Part shown: positions 29,225 through 40,230 of the stretch, in pieces
Layout of the letters: each line of letters starts with the position of its first letter
Numbering within the stretch: the stretch's first letter is position 1
From: Pseudomonas sp. HS6
Lineage (GTDB): Bacteria > Pseudomonadota > Gammaproteobacteria > Pseudomonadales > Pseudomonadaceae
Direction: 5' to 3'
Length of the DNA stretch: 64,000 bases
Assembly (NCBI RefSeq): GCF_023375815.1
Contig: NZ_CP067412.1
Coordinates: 496,001 to 560,000 of the forward strand
The notes under the pieces: generated by a model
Seen by the model: the letters and a program-made list of their open reading frames with translations, nothing else
The model's database searches: none
What the model was told of the DNA's origin: nothing
Translations under genes and position numbers: made by a program

Positions 29225-30736
29225 ATGCCTGTGACTATCACCAGTCTTTTCAGAACGCCACGATCCCTGTGGGAGCTGGCTTGCCAGCGATCGGATCAAT
29301 GCGGTCTTGCTGAAAAACCGAGTCGCCTGAATCGCTGGCAAGCCAGCTCCCACAAGGTTCATATGGTGTGTTCGCTGGCGCTGGCAGTCTCTCTTGCCGG
29401 TTGCGCCGGCCTGCCCGACCAGCGTCTGGCCAACGAAGCGCTCAAGCGCGGTGACACCGCGACCGCCGCGCAGAACTACCGTGCGCTGGCTGACCTGGGT
29501 TACAGCGAAGCTCAGGTGGGCCTTGCTGACATTCAGGTCGACAGCCGCGACCCCGCACAGATCAAACAGGCCGAAGCGACCTATCGCGCAGCGGCCGATG
29601 TTTCGCCGCGTGCGCAGGCTCGTCTCGGCCGCTTGCTGGTGGCCAAGCCCGGCTCCACCGAGGCCGAGCATCAGGAAGCCGAAACCCTGCTGAAGAAAGC
29701 CGCCGCCAATGGCGAAGGCAACACGCTGATTCCGCTGGCGATGCTTTACCTGCAATACCCGCACAGCTTCCCGAACATCAACGCCCAGCAGCAGATCGAC
29801 CAGTGGCGCAAATCCGGCTACCCGGAAGCCGGTCTGGCCCAGGTGCTGCTGTATCGCACCCAGGGCACTTATGACCAGCATCTGGATGAGGTGGAAAAGA
29901 TCTGCAAGGCCGCGCTCAACACCACCGACATCTGCTACGTCGAACTGGCCACGGTCTATCAGAAACGTGGCGCGCCGGAGCAACAGGCCGAGCTGATCAA
30001 ACAGCTGCAGGCCGCCCACAGCCGTGGCAGCGTCAGCGCCCAGCGTGTGGATTCCGTGGCCCGAGTGCTCGCCGATTCGACCTTGGGCAAGACCGACGAA
30101 AAAACCGCGCAGTCGCTGCTCGAACCGATCGCTCCGGGCTACCCGGCGTCGTGGGTGACGCTGGCGCAATTGCTCTACGACTTCCCGGAACTGGGCGACA
30201 CCGACCAGATGATGAAGTACCTCGACAACGGCCGCGCCGCCGACCAGCCGCGCGCCGAACTGTTGCTGGGCAAGCTCTACTACGAAGGCAAACTGGTGCC
30301 GGCCGACGCGAAAGTCGCCGAGGAACACTTCCAGAAAGCCGTCGGCCGCGAAGTCGCCGCCGATTACTACCTCGGCCAGATCTATCGCCGTGGCTACCTG
30401 GGCAAGGTCTACCCGCAGAAGGCCCTCGACCACCTGCTGACCGCTGCGCGCAACGGCCAGAACAGCGCCGACTTCGCCATCGCCCAGTTGTTTTCCCAAG
30501 GCAAGGGCACCAAACCCGACCCGCTCAACGCCTACGTGTTCAGCCAGTTGGCCAAGGCGCAAAACACCCCGCAAGCCGATGAGCTGGCGACCACCCTCGC
30601 GGCGCAATTGCCGCCCGAGCGCCTGGCCGAAGCCCAGCGTCTGTTGCAGCAGGAACAGGCCAGCCGAGGCGCCCTGAACCAGAACACGCTGCAACTGCAC
30701 GCCCTGCAAGAAGAAGACGGCGAGGAAAAATTATGA
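29225..30736 (+). CDS. algK: alginate biosynthesis lipoprotein AlgK, with REPIN-derived leader
   Basis: 503 residues. A TPR/Sel1-repeat lipoprotein that helps AlgE insert in the outer membrane and links the periplasmic complex. The body from [12 protein letters not shown] to the end is normal AlgK, with [17 protein letters not shown] among the Sel1-like repeats. The lipobox is LAGC at about residues 57-60. The leader is odd: a REPIN (29266-29355) lies in frame between [14 protein letters not shown] and the hydrophobic core, adding about 30 residues. GAGG suits a GTG start at 29231 better than the ATG at 29225; an ATG at 29363 would give a minimal leader without positive charge. Its stop overlaps algE (ATGA). 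Confidence 0.9.
   Translation: MPVTITSLFRTPRSLWELACQRSDQCGLAEKPSRLNRWQASSHKVHMVCSLALAVSLAGCAGLPDQRLANEALKRGDTATAAQNYRALADLGYSEAQVGLADIQVDSRDPAQIKQAEATYRAAADVSPRAQARLGRLLVAKPGSTEAEHQEAETLLKKAAANGEGNTLIPLAMLYLQYPHSFPNINAQQQIDQWRKSGYPEAGLAQVLLYRTQGTYDQHLDEVEKICKAALNTTDICYVELATVYQKRGAPEQQAELIKQLQAAHSRGSVSAQRVDSVARVLADSTLGKTDEKTAQSLLEPIAPGYPASWVTLAQLLYDFPELGDTDQMMKYLDNGRAADQPRAELLLGKLYYEGKLVPADAKVAEEHFQKAVGREVAADYYLGQIYRRGYLGKVYPQKALDHLLTAARNGQNSADFAIAQLFSQGKGTKPDPLNAYVFSQLAKAQNTPQADELATTLAAQLPPERLAEAQRLLQQEQASRGALNQNTLQLHALQEEDGEEKL
29266..29355. repeat. REPIN inside the algK leader
   Basis: CTGTGGGAGCTGGCTTGCCAGCGAT at the left (split here only by convention) and ATCGCTGGCAAGCCAGCTCCCACA at the right form an inverted REP pair. 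The span from TGTGGG to CCCACA is 87 bp, exactly 29 codons, and has no stop in the algK frame. Confidence 0.9.
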
Positions 30737-32214
30737 AGTTGAATCCATTCGTGAAGGCCGGCATTGGCCTTTCGTTCGCGCTGATCTGGTCTTGCCCGAC
30801 ACTGGCCGCGATCACTGAAACCAAGAACTTCGGCCTCGAAGTGAAAATCACCGGCCAGTCCGAAGACGACCGTGACCTCGGCACCGCCAAGGGCGGCGAC
30901 GTCAACGGCGTCGGCCTCGACCTGCGTCCGTGGGTCTATGGCGAAAGCGGCGCGTGGAGCGCCTACGCCATGGGTCAGGCGGTCGCCTCGAGCGACATCA
31001 TCGAGACCGACACCCTGCAGCAATCCGACGGTGCCGAAAACACCGACAGCGGCGATCGCAAGACCAAGAAAAACTACCTGGCGATGCGCGAGTTCTGGGT
31101 CGGCTACAGCGGCTTCACGCCCTACCCCGGCGAGATGCTCAAGTTCGGTCGCCAGCGCCTGCGCAACGACGATGGCCAGTGGCGCGACACCAACATCGAA
31201 GCGCTGAACTGGACCTTCGACACCACGCTGCTGCGCGCCAACGCCGGTGTTGCCGAACGCTTCAGCGAATACCGCACCGACCTGAAAGAGCTGGCGCCGA
31301 AAGACAAGGATCGCCTGCACGCCTACGCCGATGCTGCCTATCAGTGGACGCCGGGCAACTGGGTCGGCATTCGCGGCCACCACACCCACGATGACGGCAA
31401 ACTCGATTACGCCGAACCGGGCGTCCCCCGCGATTCGCTCGACAAGACCCAGAACGGCGACATCAGCTGGCTCGGCCTGACCGCCGACAGCGACGCCTAC
31501 AACTGGCGCAACACCAACACCGTCAACTACTGGGGGAGCATCACCGGCATGAGCGGTGACCGCAATACGGTCAACCCGCTGAACGCCGATGGCAGCCGTC
31601 CGGCACAAGCCAAGCGCAGCGAAGACATCAACGGCTGGGCCACCGACATCGGCGTGCGCCTGCGCCTCGATCCGCAATGGCAGGTCGGTGCGGCGTATGC
31701 CCGCGCCAGTGCCGATTACGAACAGAACGGCTTGGAAAGCAACCGCTCGAACTACACCGGGACTCGCTCTCGCGTACACCGTTTCGGCGAGGCCTTCCGT
31801 GGCGAAATGAACAACATGCAGACCGCCACGCTGTTCGGCTCGTGGATGCTCAACGACCAGTACGACGCCAGCCTGATCTACCACAAGTTCTGGCGCGTGG
31901 ACGGCAACAAGCCGGTCGGCAGCAACGGCATCAACGCCGTGGAAAACAACACCGACGACGTGACCGGCGCAATCCTCTCCAGCACCTCGCTGCCACTGCA
32001 GGACGGCAACAAGGATCTGGGCCAGGAAATGGATCTGGTGGTCACCAAGTACTTCAAGCAAGGCTTGCTGCCGGCGGCGCTGAGCCAGTCGATCGACGAG
32101 CCGGCGGCGCTGGTGCGCTTCCGTGGCGGCGTGTTCAAGCCGGGTGATGCCTATGGCAGCCAGGTCGATTCGTACATGCACCGCGCGTTCATCGACGTGA
32201 TCTGGCGCTTCTGA
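30733..32214 (+). CDS. algE: outer-membrane alginate export porin AlgE
   Basis: 493 residues. Signal peptide ([19 protein letters not shown]... to about residue 24), then a beta-barrel (18 strands in P. aeruginosa AlgE) with family blocks [22 protein letters not shown] in part and [14 protein letters not shown]. The C-terminal strand ends in an aromatic residue (IDVIWRF), as needed for Bam insertion. It exports alginate through the outer membrane. Starts inside the algK stop. Confidence 0.95.
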   Translation: MKLNPFVKAGIGLSFALIWSCPTLAAITETKNFGLEVKITGQSEDDRDLGTAKGGDVNGVGLDLRPWVYGESGAWSAYAMGQAVASSDIIETDTLQQSDGAENTDSGDRKTKKNYLAMREFWVGYSGFTPYPGEMLKFGRQRLRNDDGQWRDTNIEALNWTFDTTLLRANAGVAERFSEYRTDLKELAPKDKDRLHAYADAAYQWTPGNWVGIRGHHTHDDGKLDYAEPGVPRDSLDKTQNGDISWLGLTADSDAYNWRNTNTVNYWGSITGMSGDRNTVNPLNADGSRPAQAKRSEDINGWATDIGVRLRLDPQWQVGAAYARASADYEQNGLESNRSNYTGTRSRVHRFGEAFRGEMNNMQTATLFGSWMLNDQYDASLIYHKFWRVDGNKPVGSNGINAVENNTDDVTGAILSSTSLPLQDGNKDLGQEMDLVVTKYFKQGLLPAALSQSIDEPAALVRFRGGVFKPGDAYGSQVDSYMHRAFIDVIWRF

Positions 32215-32240
32215 TGCTGACCGTCAAGGGAGTGCCCGAC

Positions 32241-33827
32241 ATGAACAGTGCCCGCAAAGGCTCACTCAGCCTGCTGGCCGGCGCGATGCTGCTGGCCTCG
32301 GCTGGCGCCTTCGCCAACGTGGAGCCGGCTGCCCCTCAACAAGGCAAACCTGTGACCACGGCGAAAGAGCTGCAACAGGCCAAGACCTACACCGTCAGCA
32401 GCGCCCCGACCGAGGCGCTGGAGCTGGCCAAGCCGAAACTGCCCGACCTCTCCGGCTACACCGCCGAAGCCGCCGCCGCGAAAATCGTGCGCAGCAAACC
32501 GGGCAAGATCAGTGTGCGCCGGATGATGCAGGAAGACGCCCTGAAGGATTTCATCGGCGGCGACAACAAGATGGCCGAATGGGTGGTGCGTCAGCACGGC
32601 ATCCCGCAGGCGATCTTCGTCGACGACGGCTACATGAACCTGAAAGAGCTGGCGCAGAAACTGCCCAAGCAGTACTTCAGCGAAACCTCGCCGGGCGTGT
32701 ATCTGGCCAAATTGCCAATCGTGGTCGGCCGCAAAGGCATCCTCGAAATCGACGGCCAGACCCAGGAATTGCGCCTTTCCCAGGAGGCCGGTTCGTTCCT
32801 GGTCAACGACGGCCAGTTGTTCGTGCGTGACACCAAAGTCACCGGCTGGCGCGAGAAGGAAAACGGTCCGGCAACGTTCCGTTCGCCGAAGGAATTCCGT
32901 CCGTTCCTGCTGGCCTGGGGCGGCACCGAGACGTACATCGTCAACAGCAAGATGGCCAGTTTCGGCTACGCCAACAGTAAGTCGTACGGGGTGAGTATTT
33001 CCCAGTACACGCCGAATATGGCCAAGGTGCTCAAGCGTCCGGAACCGACCGGCTGGATCGTCGGGTCTGAGTTCTCGGACATGTGGTACGGCTTCTACTG
33101 CTATGAGACCCGCGACTTCGTGGTCAAGGGCAACACCTACAAGGACAACATCGTCTACGGCATCGACCCCCACGACCGTTCCCACGGCCTGATCATTGCC
33201 GAGAATACCGTCCATGGGACGAAGAAGAAGCACGGGATCATCATTTCCCGCGAGGTGAACGACAGCTTCATCTTCAACAACAAGAGTTTCGACAACCACC
33301 TCTCGGGCCTGGTGATCGACCGTAACAGCGTGAACAACATCATTGCCTACAACGAGATCTACAAGAACCACACCGACGGCATCACGCTTTACGAGTCCGC
33401 CGACAACCTGCTGTGGGGCAACAAGGTCATCAGCAACAAGCGCCACGGCATCCGCATTCGTAACAGCGTGAACATCCGCCTCTACGAAAACGTCGCCATG
33501 GCCAACGGCTTGACCGGCGTCTACGGCCACATCAAGGACCTGACCGACACCGACCGCGACATCAAGCTCGACCCGTTCGACGCTCAGGTTTCGCTGATTG
33601 TGGTCGGCGGTGAACTGGCGGCCAACGGCAGCGGCCCGCTGTCAATCGATTCGCCCTTGAGTGTCGAGCTGTATCGCGTGTCGATGCTGGCGCCGACCAA
33701 ATCCAGCGGCATCAGCTTCAACGGCATCCTCGGCGAACGTCAGGATGAAATTCTCGACCTGCTGGTGCGCCAGCAGAAAGCCGTGCTGATCGACCCTGTC
33801 GAACGCCAGACCGAAATGCGGGACTGA
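32241..33827 (+). CDS. algG: mannuronan C5-epimerase AlgG
   Basis: 528 residues. Signal peptide ending about residue 25 (ASAGAFA), then a right-handed beta-helix with repeated N-rich turns and the catalytic motif DPHDRS near residues 309-314. It turns D-mannuronate into L-guluronate in periplasmic polymer and forms part of the scaffold that protects alginate from AlgL. The ATG at 32241 follows AAGGGAG. An ATG at 32214 overlapping the algE stop is in frame but would spoil the signal peptide. Confidence 0.94.
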   Translation: MNSARKGSLSLLAGAMLLASAGAFANVEPAAPQQGKPVTTAKELQQAKTYTVSSAPTEALELAKPKLPDLSGYTAEAAAAKIVRSKPGKISVRRMMQEDALKDFIGGDNKMAEWVVRQHGIPQAIFVDDGYMNLKELAQKLPKQYFSETSPGVYLAKLPIVVGRKGILEIDGQTQELRLSQEAGSFLVNDGQLFVRDTKVTGWREKENGPATFRSPKEFRPFLLAWGGTETYIVNSKMASFGYANSKSYGVSISQYTPNMAKVLKRPEPTGWIVGSEFSDMWYGFYCYETRDFVVKGNTYKDNIVYGIDPHDRSHGLIIAENTVHGTKKKHGIIISREVNDSFIFNNKSFDNHLSGLVIDRNSVNNIIAYNEIYKNHTDGITLYESADNLLWGNKVISNKRHGIRIRNSVNIRLYENVAMANGLTGVYGHIKDLTDTDRDIKLDPFDAQVSLIVVGGELAANGSGPLSIDSPLSVELYRVSMLAPTKSSGISFNGILGERQDEILDLLVRQQKAVLIDPVERQTEMRD

Positions 33828-33837
33828 GGACAATTTT

Positions 33838-35289
33838 ATGCACCCACACTTGATCAAGTTACTCAGCCTGTCGGCCCTGACCGTGGGCATTCTCGCGGCC
33901 AGCAATGGCGCCCGTGCGGACGAAGTGAAAGCCCCCGAGTTCACCGCTGAACCGTGCTGCAGCCTGTGCCCGGCAGCGCATGATGCGAAGAACTACACCA
34001 CCCGTTACCAGCAGAACTTCACCACGCTGGTGCAGGCGCAGGGCGACTGGTTGTTCCGGACCCAGGAAGATTTGCGCACCGAGTTCAACACCACGCCGTC
34101 CGGCTACAAGCGCCTGCAACAGCTGCACGATGCGTTCAAGGCCAAAGGTGTCGAACTGGTGATCGTCTACCAGCCGACCCGCGGCCTGGTGAACCGCAAC
34201 AAGCTCAATCCATCAGAAAAAGCGGCGTTCGATTACGAGAAAGCGCTGGGCAACTACAAGACCATGCTCGGCCGTTTCGCGCAGATGGGTTACGTGGTGC
34301 CGGACCTGTCGCCGCTGACCAACGAATCGCTGCCGGACACCCTGCCCGCTCACGATTTCTACTTCCGTGGCGACCAGCACTGGACGCCATACGGCGCCCA
34401 GCGCACGGCGAAAATCGTCGCCGAGAAGGTCAAGCAGATCCCGGCCTTTGCCGACATTCCCAAGCGTGAATTCGAAACCACACGCTCCGGGCGCATGGGC
34501 AAGACCGGCACCCTGCACAACATGGCCGGGCAACTGTGCGGCACCAGTTACGCGATCCAGTACATGGATCAGTTCACCACCGAGCCGAAAGGTGAAGCCG
34601 GTGACGGCGATCTGTTCGGCGATTCCGGCAACCCGCAGATCACCCTCGTGGGTACTTCGCACAGCGGCAAGAACTACAACTTCGCCGGGTTCCTCGAAGA
34701 AGCCATCGGCGCCGACATTCTCAACGTCGCCTTCCCCGGCGGCGGTCTGGAAGGTTCGATGTTGCAGTACCTGGGCAGCGACGAATTCCAGAAGACTCCG
34801 CCGAAGATTCTCATCTGGGAATTCTCGCCGCTGTACCGCCTCGACCAGGAAACCATCTATCGCCAGATGATGTCCCTGCTCGACAACGGCTGCGAAGGCA
34901 AAGACGCGCAAATGTCCGCCAGCACCACACTCAAACCCGGCGGCAAACAAGAACTGCTGGTCAACAGCAAGAACCTGAATCTGCAGAACAGCAGCCATCA
35001 GGTCGACATCCGCTTCGCCGATCCCTCGGTGAAAACCCTGCAAGCCACCCTCTGGTACATGAACGGTCGCCACGAGGACATCAAGATCGAGAAACCGGAA
35101 ACCTCCGACACCGACGGTCGTTTCGCCTTTGAGTTGCGCACGGACGAAGACTGGGCCTCGCAAAACCTGCTGGCGGTTGAAGTCCAGGGCCCTGAAGCGG
35201 GCACCGCGCCACAGAAAGTCGAAGCGAAAATCTGCAAACGCAACGTATTCCCGGGCGCTGGGCCACAAACCGCTCAGGTCGGGCAATGA
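33838..35289 (+). CDS. algX: alginate O-acetyltransferase AlgX
   Basis: 483 residues. Signal peptide, then an SGNH-like hydrolase domain with Asp179 and His181 in GDQHWTPYG and Ser274 in GTSHSG, five residues shifted from the P. aeruginosa triad. A C-terminal carbohydrate-binding domain follows. It transfers acetyl groups onto alginate in the periplasm. CCSLCP near the N-terminus provides cysteines for disulfide bonding. Its stop overlaps an ATG of the algL frame. Confidence 0.95.
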   Translation: MHPHLIKLLSLSALTVGILAASNGARADEVKAPEFTAEPCCSLCPAAHDAKNYTTRYQQNFTTLVQAQGDWLFRTQEDLRTEFNTTPSGYKRLQQLHDAFKAKGVELVIVYQPTRGLVNRNKLNPSEKAAFDYEKALGNYKTMLGRFAQMGYVVPDLSPLTNESLPDTLPAHDFYFRGDQHWTPYGAQRTAKIVAEKVKQIPAFADIPKREFETTRSGRMGKTGTLHNMAGQLCGTSYAIQYMDQFTTEPKGEAGDGDLFGDSGNPQITLVGTSHSGKNYNFAGFLEEAIGADILNVAFPGGGLEGSMLQYLGSDEFQKTPPKILIWEFSPLYRLDQETIYRQMMSLLDNGCEGKDAQMSASTTLKPGGKQELLVNSKNLNLQNSSHQVDIRFADPSVKTLQATLWYMNGRHEDIKIEKPETSDTDGRFAFELRTDEDWASQNLLAVEVQGPEAGTAPQKVEAKICKRNVFPGAGPQTAQVGQ

Positions 35290-35297
35290 GGTCTGCT

Positions 35298-36422
35298 ATG
35301 CGAAATCCGAAATTGAAATCCTTACTGGCACCGACGCTCCTGAGCCTGGCGATGTTCGCCGGGGTCACTCAGGCCGCCGCGCCACTGCGTCCCCCTCAGG
35401 GCTACTTTGCGCCTGTGGATAAATTCAAGACCGGCGACAAAAGCGAAGGCTGCGATGCCATGCCGATGCCATACACCGGGCCGCTGCAATTTCGCAGCAA
35501 ATACGAAGGCTCGGACAAGGCCCGCGCCACGCTGAACGTGCAGTCGGAAAAAGCTTTCCGCGACACCACCAAAGACATCACCACCCTGGAGCGCGGCACG
35601 GCCAAACGGGTGATGCAGTTCATGCGCGACGGTCGTCCTGAGCAACTCGATTGCACACTGAACTGGCTCACCGCCTGGGCCAAGGCCGACGCGTTGATGT
35701 CGAAGGACTTCAATCACACCGGCAAATCGATGCGCAAATGGGCGCTGGGCAGCATGGCCTCTTCATACATTCGCCTGAAGTTCTCCGACTCCCATCCGCT
35801 GGCACAGCATCAGCAGGAAGCGCAGTTGATCGAGGCCTGGTTCAGCAAGATGGCCGATCAGGTGGTCAGCGACTGGGACAACCTGCCGCTGGAAAAAACC
35901 AACAACCACTCGTACTGGGCGGCGTGGTCGGTGATGGCGACATCAGTCGCGACCAACCGCCGCGACCTGTTCGATTGGGCGGTCAAGGAATACAAGGTCG
36001 GCGCCAATCAGGTCGATGCCGACGGCTACCTGCCGAACGAACTCAAGCGCCAGCAACGCGCCCTCGCCTACCACAACTACGCCCTGCCGCCGCTGGCGAT
36101 GATCGCCAGTTTTGCCCGGGTCAACGGTGTGGATCTGCGTCAGGAAAACAACGGCGCGCTGAAGCGTTTGGGTGACCGGGTGCTGGCCGGGGTGAAAGAT
36201 CCCGAGGACTTCGAGAAGAAGAACGGCAAAGAGCAGGACATGACCGATTTGAAAGAGGACATGAAATTCGCCTGGCTTGAGCCGTTTTGCACGCTCTACA
36301 CCTGTTCGCCGGATGTGCTGGAGAAGAAGCACGGCATGCAGCCGTTCAAGACCTTCCGCCTTGGCGGCGACCTGACCAAGGTCTACGACCCGTCCCATGA
36401 AAAGGGCAACAAGGGATCGTGA
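35298..36422 (+). CDS. algL: alginate lyase AlgL
   Basis: 374 residues. Signal peptide to about residue 27, then the (alpha/alpha)-toroid lyase with catalytic NNH (Asn203, His204) in KTNNHSYW and the tyrosine region [11 protein letters not shown]. It degrades alginate that escapes into the periplasm. The ATG at 35298 is preceded by GAGG; an ATG at 35286 overlaps the algX stop. A 361 bp repeat-containing gap separates it from algI, unusual within this operon. Confidence 0.95.
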   Translation: MRNPKLKSLLAPTLLSLAMFAGVTQAAAPLRPPQGYFAPVDKFKTGDKSEGCDAMPMPYTGPLQFRSKYEGSDKARATLNVQSEKAFRDTTKDITTLERGTAKRVMQFMRDGRPEQLDCTLNWLTAWAKADALMSKDFNHTGKSMRKWALGSMASSYIRLKFSDSHPLAQHQQEAQLIEAWFSKMADQVVSDWDNLPLEKTNNHSYWAAWSVMATSVATNRRDLFDWAVKEYKVGANQVDADGYLPNELKRQQRALAYHNYALPPLAMIASFARVNGVDLRQENNGALKRLGDRVLAGVKDPEDFEKKNGKEQDMTDLKEDMKFAWLEPFCTLYTCSPDVLEKKHGMQPFKTFRLGGDLTKVYDPSHEKGNKGS

Positions 36423-36439
36423 AAAGCGAAAGGCAAAAG

Positions 36440-36667
36440 CCCCTCACCCTAGCCCTCCCGAAACGTCGGACCGCCCGGAGGGAGAGGGGACTGACCGAGG
36501 TGCTTTTGAGAGATCCGCCGACCTGAGCTAACGAGTCGTTCTCAAGTTCTGAAAGCGACCGAGACCAGGATCCATTGGCTGCAAAGTAATACCAGGTCGA
36601 TCTCCAGTTTTGAAACCTCTGGAGATCAGGCGCCCTCTCCCTCCGGGAGAGGGCGGGGGGTGAGGGC
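36440..36667. repeat. repeat block between algL and algI
   Basis: Two short palindromic units in inverted arrangement: CCCTCACCCTAGCCCTCC...GGAGGGAGAGGGGACTGACC at 36440-36495 and GCCCTCTCCCTCCGGGAGAGGGC plus GGGGTGAGGGCT at 36631-36667. GGGAGAGGGGACTGACCGAG recurs at about 55179. This is a second intergenic repeat family, distinct from the GTGGGAGC REPs. No gene is seen between 36423 and 36783. Confidence 0.8.
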
Positions 36668-36783
36668 TGCGGTCGCAAGGCCACCCACACCCTCGAAGAA
36701 ACACCGTTTCACCCCTCCAACACCACGGGGGGTTTGGGGGGGCTTTGGCCCTTGACTGTTGGTTCAAACATGGAGAGATCGGG

Positions 36784-38349
36784 ATGGTATTTTCATCCAA
36801 CGTGTTCCTGTTTCTGTTCTTGCCGATCTTTCTCGGCTTGTACTACCTGAGCGGGCAACGCTATCGCAACCTGCTGCTGCTGATCGCCAGCTACGTGTTC
36901 TACGCGTGGTGGCGGGTGGACTTCCTGGCGCTGTTCGCCGGCGTCACCCTGTGGAACTACTGGATCGGCCTCAAAGTCGGCGCCGCCGGCGTGCGCACCA
37001 AACCGGCCCAGCGCTGGCTGTTGCTCGGCGTGGCGGTGGATCTGTGCATCCTCGGCTACTTCAAGTACGCCAACTTCGGCGTCGACAGCATCAACGCGAT
37101 GATGACGTCGGTCGGTCTGGAACCGTTCATCCTGACCCACGTGCTGTTGCCGATCGGTATCTCGTTCTACATCTTCGAGTCGATCAGCTACATCATCGAC
37201 GTCTACCGCGGCGACACCCCGGCCACCCGCAACCTGATCGACTTCGCGGCGTTCGTGGCGATCTTCCCGCACCTGATCGCCGGTCCCGTGTTGCGTTTCC
37301 GTGACCTGGCCGACCAGTTCAACAATCGCACCCACACCCTCGACAAGTTCTCCGAGGGCTGCACGCGGTTCATGCAGGGTTTCATCAAGAAGGTGTTCAT
37401 CGCCGACACCCTCGCCGTTGTTGCCGATCACTGCTTCGCCCTGCAAAACCCGACCACGGGCGATGCCTGGCTCGGCGCGCTGGCCTACACCGCGCAGCTG
37501 TATTTCGACTTCTCGGGTTACAGCGACATGGCCATCGGCCTGGGCCTGATGATGGGTTTCCGCTTCATGGAAAACTTCAAGCAGCCGTACATCAGCCAGT
37601 CGATCACCGAATTCTGGCGCCGCTGGCACATCAGCCTGTCTACCTGGCTGCGTGACTACCTCTACATCACCCTCGGCGGCAACCGCAAAGGCACGCTGAT
37701 GACCTATCGCAACCTGTTCCTGACCATGCTGCTCGGTGGTCTGTGGCACGGCGCGAACATCACCTACATCGTCTGGGGTGCGTGGCACGGCATGTGGCTG
37801 GCGATCGAGAAAATGCTCGGCCTCAACACTTCGCCACGCAGCCTCAACCCGATCCGCTGGGCGCTGACCTTCCTGTTGGTGGTCATGGGCTGGGTGATCT
37901 TCCGCGCCGAGAACCTGCACGTTGCCGGGCGCATGTACGGCGGAATGTTCAGCTTCGGCGACTGGTCGCTGTCGGAACTCAATCAGGCCAGCCTCACCGG
38001 TCTGCAAGTGGCAACCCTGGTGGTGGCTTACGTGACCCTGGCGTTCTTCGGCCTGCGTGATCTGTACACCAATCAGCCTCCGGTGAAGACCAAACCTGTG
38101 GTCAACGTCGAAAGCGACGGCCCTGCCGGTGCTCAACCGGGCCTGATAAAGGCTGCTCCGGGCGAAAACCCGACGAGCATTCACGAACCTGGCTACACCG
38201 TCGGCGTCGACGCCCTGGTGCAACCGGCGTACTGGACGGCGGACTGGTCGCGCTACGTGATGCGCGGTCTGATCCTGCTGCTGTTCATCGCCTCGATTCT
38301 CAAACTCTCGGCGCAAAGCTTCTCGCCGTTCCTTTACTTCCAGTTCTGA
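36784..38349 (+). CDS. algI: alginate O-acetylation membrane protein AlgI (MBOAT)
   Basis: 521 residues. Membrane-bound O-acyltransferase with many membrane segments and the essential His322 in GLWHGANITYIVWG, the same number as in P. aeruginosa. ITEFWRRWHISLSTWLRDYLY is the second MBOAT block (seen in shorter parts). It passes acetyl groups across the inner membrane to AlgJ/AlgX. The start at 36784 (MVFSSN) follows GAGA and the frame upstream is only spacer. Confidence 0.95.
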   Translation: MVFSSNVFLFLFLPIFLGLYYLSGQRYRNLLLLIASYVFYAWWRVDFLALFAGVTLWNYWIGLKVGAAGVRTKPAQRWLLLGVAVDLCILGYFKYANFGVDSINAMMTSVGLEPFILTHVLLPIGISFYIFESISYIIDVYRGDTPATRNLIDFAAFVAIFPHLIAGPVLRFRDLADQFNNRTHTLDKFSEGCTRFMQGFIKKVFIADTLAVVADHCFALQNPTTGDAWLGALAYTAQLYFDFSGYSDMAIGLGLMMGFRFMENFKQPYISQSITEFWRRWHISLSTWLRDYLYITLGGNRKGTLMTYRNLFLTMLLGGLWHGANITYIVWGAWHGMWLAIEKMLGLNTSPRSLNPIRWALTFLLVVMGWVIFRAENLHVAGRMYGGMFSFGDWSLSELNQASLTGLQVATLVVAYVTLAFFGLRDLYTNQPPVKTKPVVNVESDGPAGAQPGLIKAAPGENPTSIHEPGYTVGVDALVQPAYWTADWSRYVMRGLILLLFIASILKLSAQSFSPFLYFQF

Positions 38350-38359
38350 GGGATCTGAC

Positions 38360-39535
38360 ATGACCCGCTCATTACGCATCTTCTACATCGCGCTGTTTCT
38401 GGTGACCCTGCTGGTGCTCGGTCTGTGGTCGGTGCGCAGCTTCTTCGGCTTCAGCACCAACGCCGACGCGACGGTGCTCAACGGCCGCTGGACCAAAGCC
38501 GTGGAAACCCACTACGACGACGAGTTCCCGATCAAGCGTCTGGGCACCAACCTCTGGGCCGCGCTGGATTTCAAACTGTTCAACGAAGGTCGTCCTGGCG
38601 TGGTGCTCGGTCGCGATCAGTGGTTGTACAGCGATGAGGAATTCAACCCGATCGTCAACGAAGAGCTGAACCTGCAAGGCAACTACGCGCTGGTCGAAGG
38701 CGTGCGCCAGACCCTGAAAGAGAAAGGCGTGAAACTGGTGATGGCGATCGTGCCGGCCAAGGTTCGCCTGTACCCGGAACACCTGGGTGAAGTGAAACCG
38801 GCGAGCATCCACGCCAACCTCTATCAGGACTTCCACGCTCGTGTCGCGGCGGACAAGATCCTCGCCCCGGACCTGCTCGGCCCGCTGCAAAAGGCCAAAC
38901 AGAACGGTCAGCAAGTGTTCCTGCGCACCGACACCCACTGGACCCCGGAAGGCGCGGAAATCGCCGCCAACACCCTGGCCAGAACCATCGCCAACAAGTT
39001 CCCGCTCAGCGGCGAGCCGCAGCGCTTCATCACCACGCCAGCGGAGAAAGTCACGCACAAGGGCGACCTGCGTCTGTTCCTGCCACTGGATCCGCTGTTC
39101 GAAAACCTGATGCCGGCGCAAGAGCCGCTGCAAAAGCGCAACACCGTGGCCGCCGCCGAGCAGCCTGCCGGCGACGACGCGCTGTTCGCCAACAGCGAAG
39201 TGCCGGTCGCGCTGATCGGCACCAGCTACAGCGCCAACCCCAACTGGAACTTCGTCGGTGCGCTCAAGCAAGCGCTGCACAGTGACGTCGTCAACTACGC
39301 AGAAGACGGCCACGGCCCGATCCTGCCGATGCTCAGCTACCTGAAAAGCGATGACTTCAAGAACAGCCCGCCACAGGTGCTGATCTGGGAGTTTCCTGAA
39401 CGATATCTGCCTGTGAACAACGAAATCGGCGACGCCGACCCGCAGTGGGTCGCAGAGCTTAAACAAGCCGGCGCACGCCAACAAAACGTAGCAATCAACA
39501 CTAAATCCGAGACGCCCGATCGGGCGCAAAACTGA
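38360..39535 (+). CDS. algJ: alginate O-acetylation protein AlgJ
   Basis: 391 residues. N-terminal membrane anchor (residues ~8-28), then an SGNH-like periplasmic domain with Asp191 and His193 in RTDTHWTPEG and Ser289 in GTSYSANP, one residue off the P. aeruginosa triad. It is an AlgX relative and acts as acetyl-transfer intermediate between AlgI and AlgX. It begins 10 bp after algI. Confidence 0.95.
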   Translation: MTRSLRIFYIALFLVTLLVLGLWSVRSFFGFSTNADATVLNGRWTKAVETHYDDEFPIKRLGTNLWAALDFKLFNEGRPGVVLGRDQWLYSDEEFNPIVNEELNLQGNYALVEGVRQTLKEKGVKLVMAIVPAKVRLYPEHLGEVKPASIHANLYQDFHARVAADKILAPDLLGPLQKAKQNGQQVFLRTDTHWTPEGAEIAANTLARTIANKFPLSGEPQRFITTPAEKVTHKGDLRLFLPLDPLFENLMPAQEPLQKRNTVAAAEQPAGDDALFANSEVPVALIGTSYSANPNWNFVGALKQALHSDVVNYAEDGHGPILPMLSYLKSDDFKNSPPQVLIWEFPERYLPVNNEIGDADPQWVAELKQAGARQQNVAINTKSETPDRAQN

Positions 39536-39549
39536 AAGAGAGGTACACC

Positions 39550-40206
39550 ATGACTTTCACTACTACTCCTCGTCGTCTCGCAAAACGCATCGCTCTGGTG
39601 GCTGGTCTGAGCGTGCTGTCGGTCCAGGCCTTTGCCGGTGGCGACGCCGCACTCTACGGCCCGACCGCACCGAAAGGCTCGACCTTCGTACGCATCTACA
39701 ACGCCAGCAACGCTGAAGTCAGCGCCACCGTTGGCAGCACCAACCTTGCCGACGTCGCGCCGCTGGCCAGCAGCGACTTCAGTTTCATGCCGGGCGGTGA
39801 CTACAGCGCCAAGGTCGGCAGCCAGACCCTGCCGGTGAAACTCGCCGGTGACCACTACTACACCTTGTTCAACAACGCTTCCGGCGCGCCGCAACTGATC
39901 GAAGAACCGCCGTTCAAGAACAAACAGAAATCCCTGGTGCGCGTGCAGAACCTCAGCGACAAGCCGCTGACCCTGAAGACCGCCGACGGCAAGACCGACG
40001 TGGTGCCGAACGTGGCCGCCAAGGGCCGTGGCGAGCGCGAAATCAACCCGGTGAAAGTCAGCCTCGCGCTGTACGAAGGCGACAAGAAAGTCGGCGACGT
40101 GAAACCGGTCGCCCTGGAGCGCGGTGAGGCAGCTGTGCTGTACGTCACCGGCAACGGCAGCAACCTGTCGCCAGTCTGGGTGAAACGCCCGGTGTCGACC
40201 CGCTAA
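39550..40206 (+). CDS. algF: alginate O-acetylation protein AlgF
   Basis: 218 residues. Signal peptide ending near AFA (about residue 30), then a periplasmic two-domain beta protein with GSTFVRIYNASNAEVSATVG near its start. AlgF is needed for acetylation and probably bridges AlgJ and AlgX. GAGAGG lies before the ATG. It is followed by a REPIN before algA. Confidence 0.94.
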   Translation: MTFTTTPRRLAKRIALVAGLSVLSVQAFAGGDAALYGPTAPKGSTFVRIYNASNAEVSATVGSTNLADVAPLASSDFSFMPGGDYSAKVGSQTLPVKLAGDHYYTLFNNASGAPQLIEEPPFKNKQKSLVRVQNLSDKPLTLKTADGKTDVVPNVAAKGRGEREINPVKVSLALYEGDKKVGDVKPVALERGEAAVLYVTGNGSNLSPVWVKRPVSTR

Positions 40207-40230
40207 TCCTTTTCTGAACTGACCCGGCTC

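Noticed and set aside
27923-30709. 928-codon minus-strand open frame across alg8-algE
   Set aside because: Shadow of high-GC coding on the plus strand; all underlying genes are unmistakable alginate genes and the frame has no recognisable motif.
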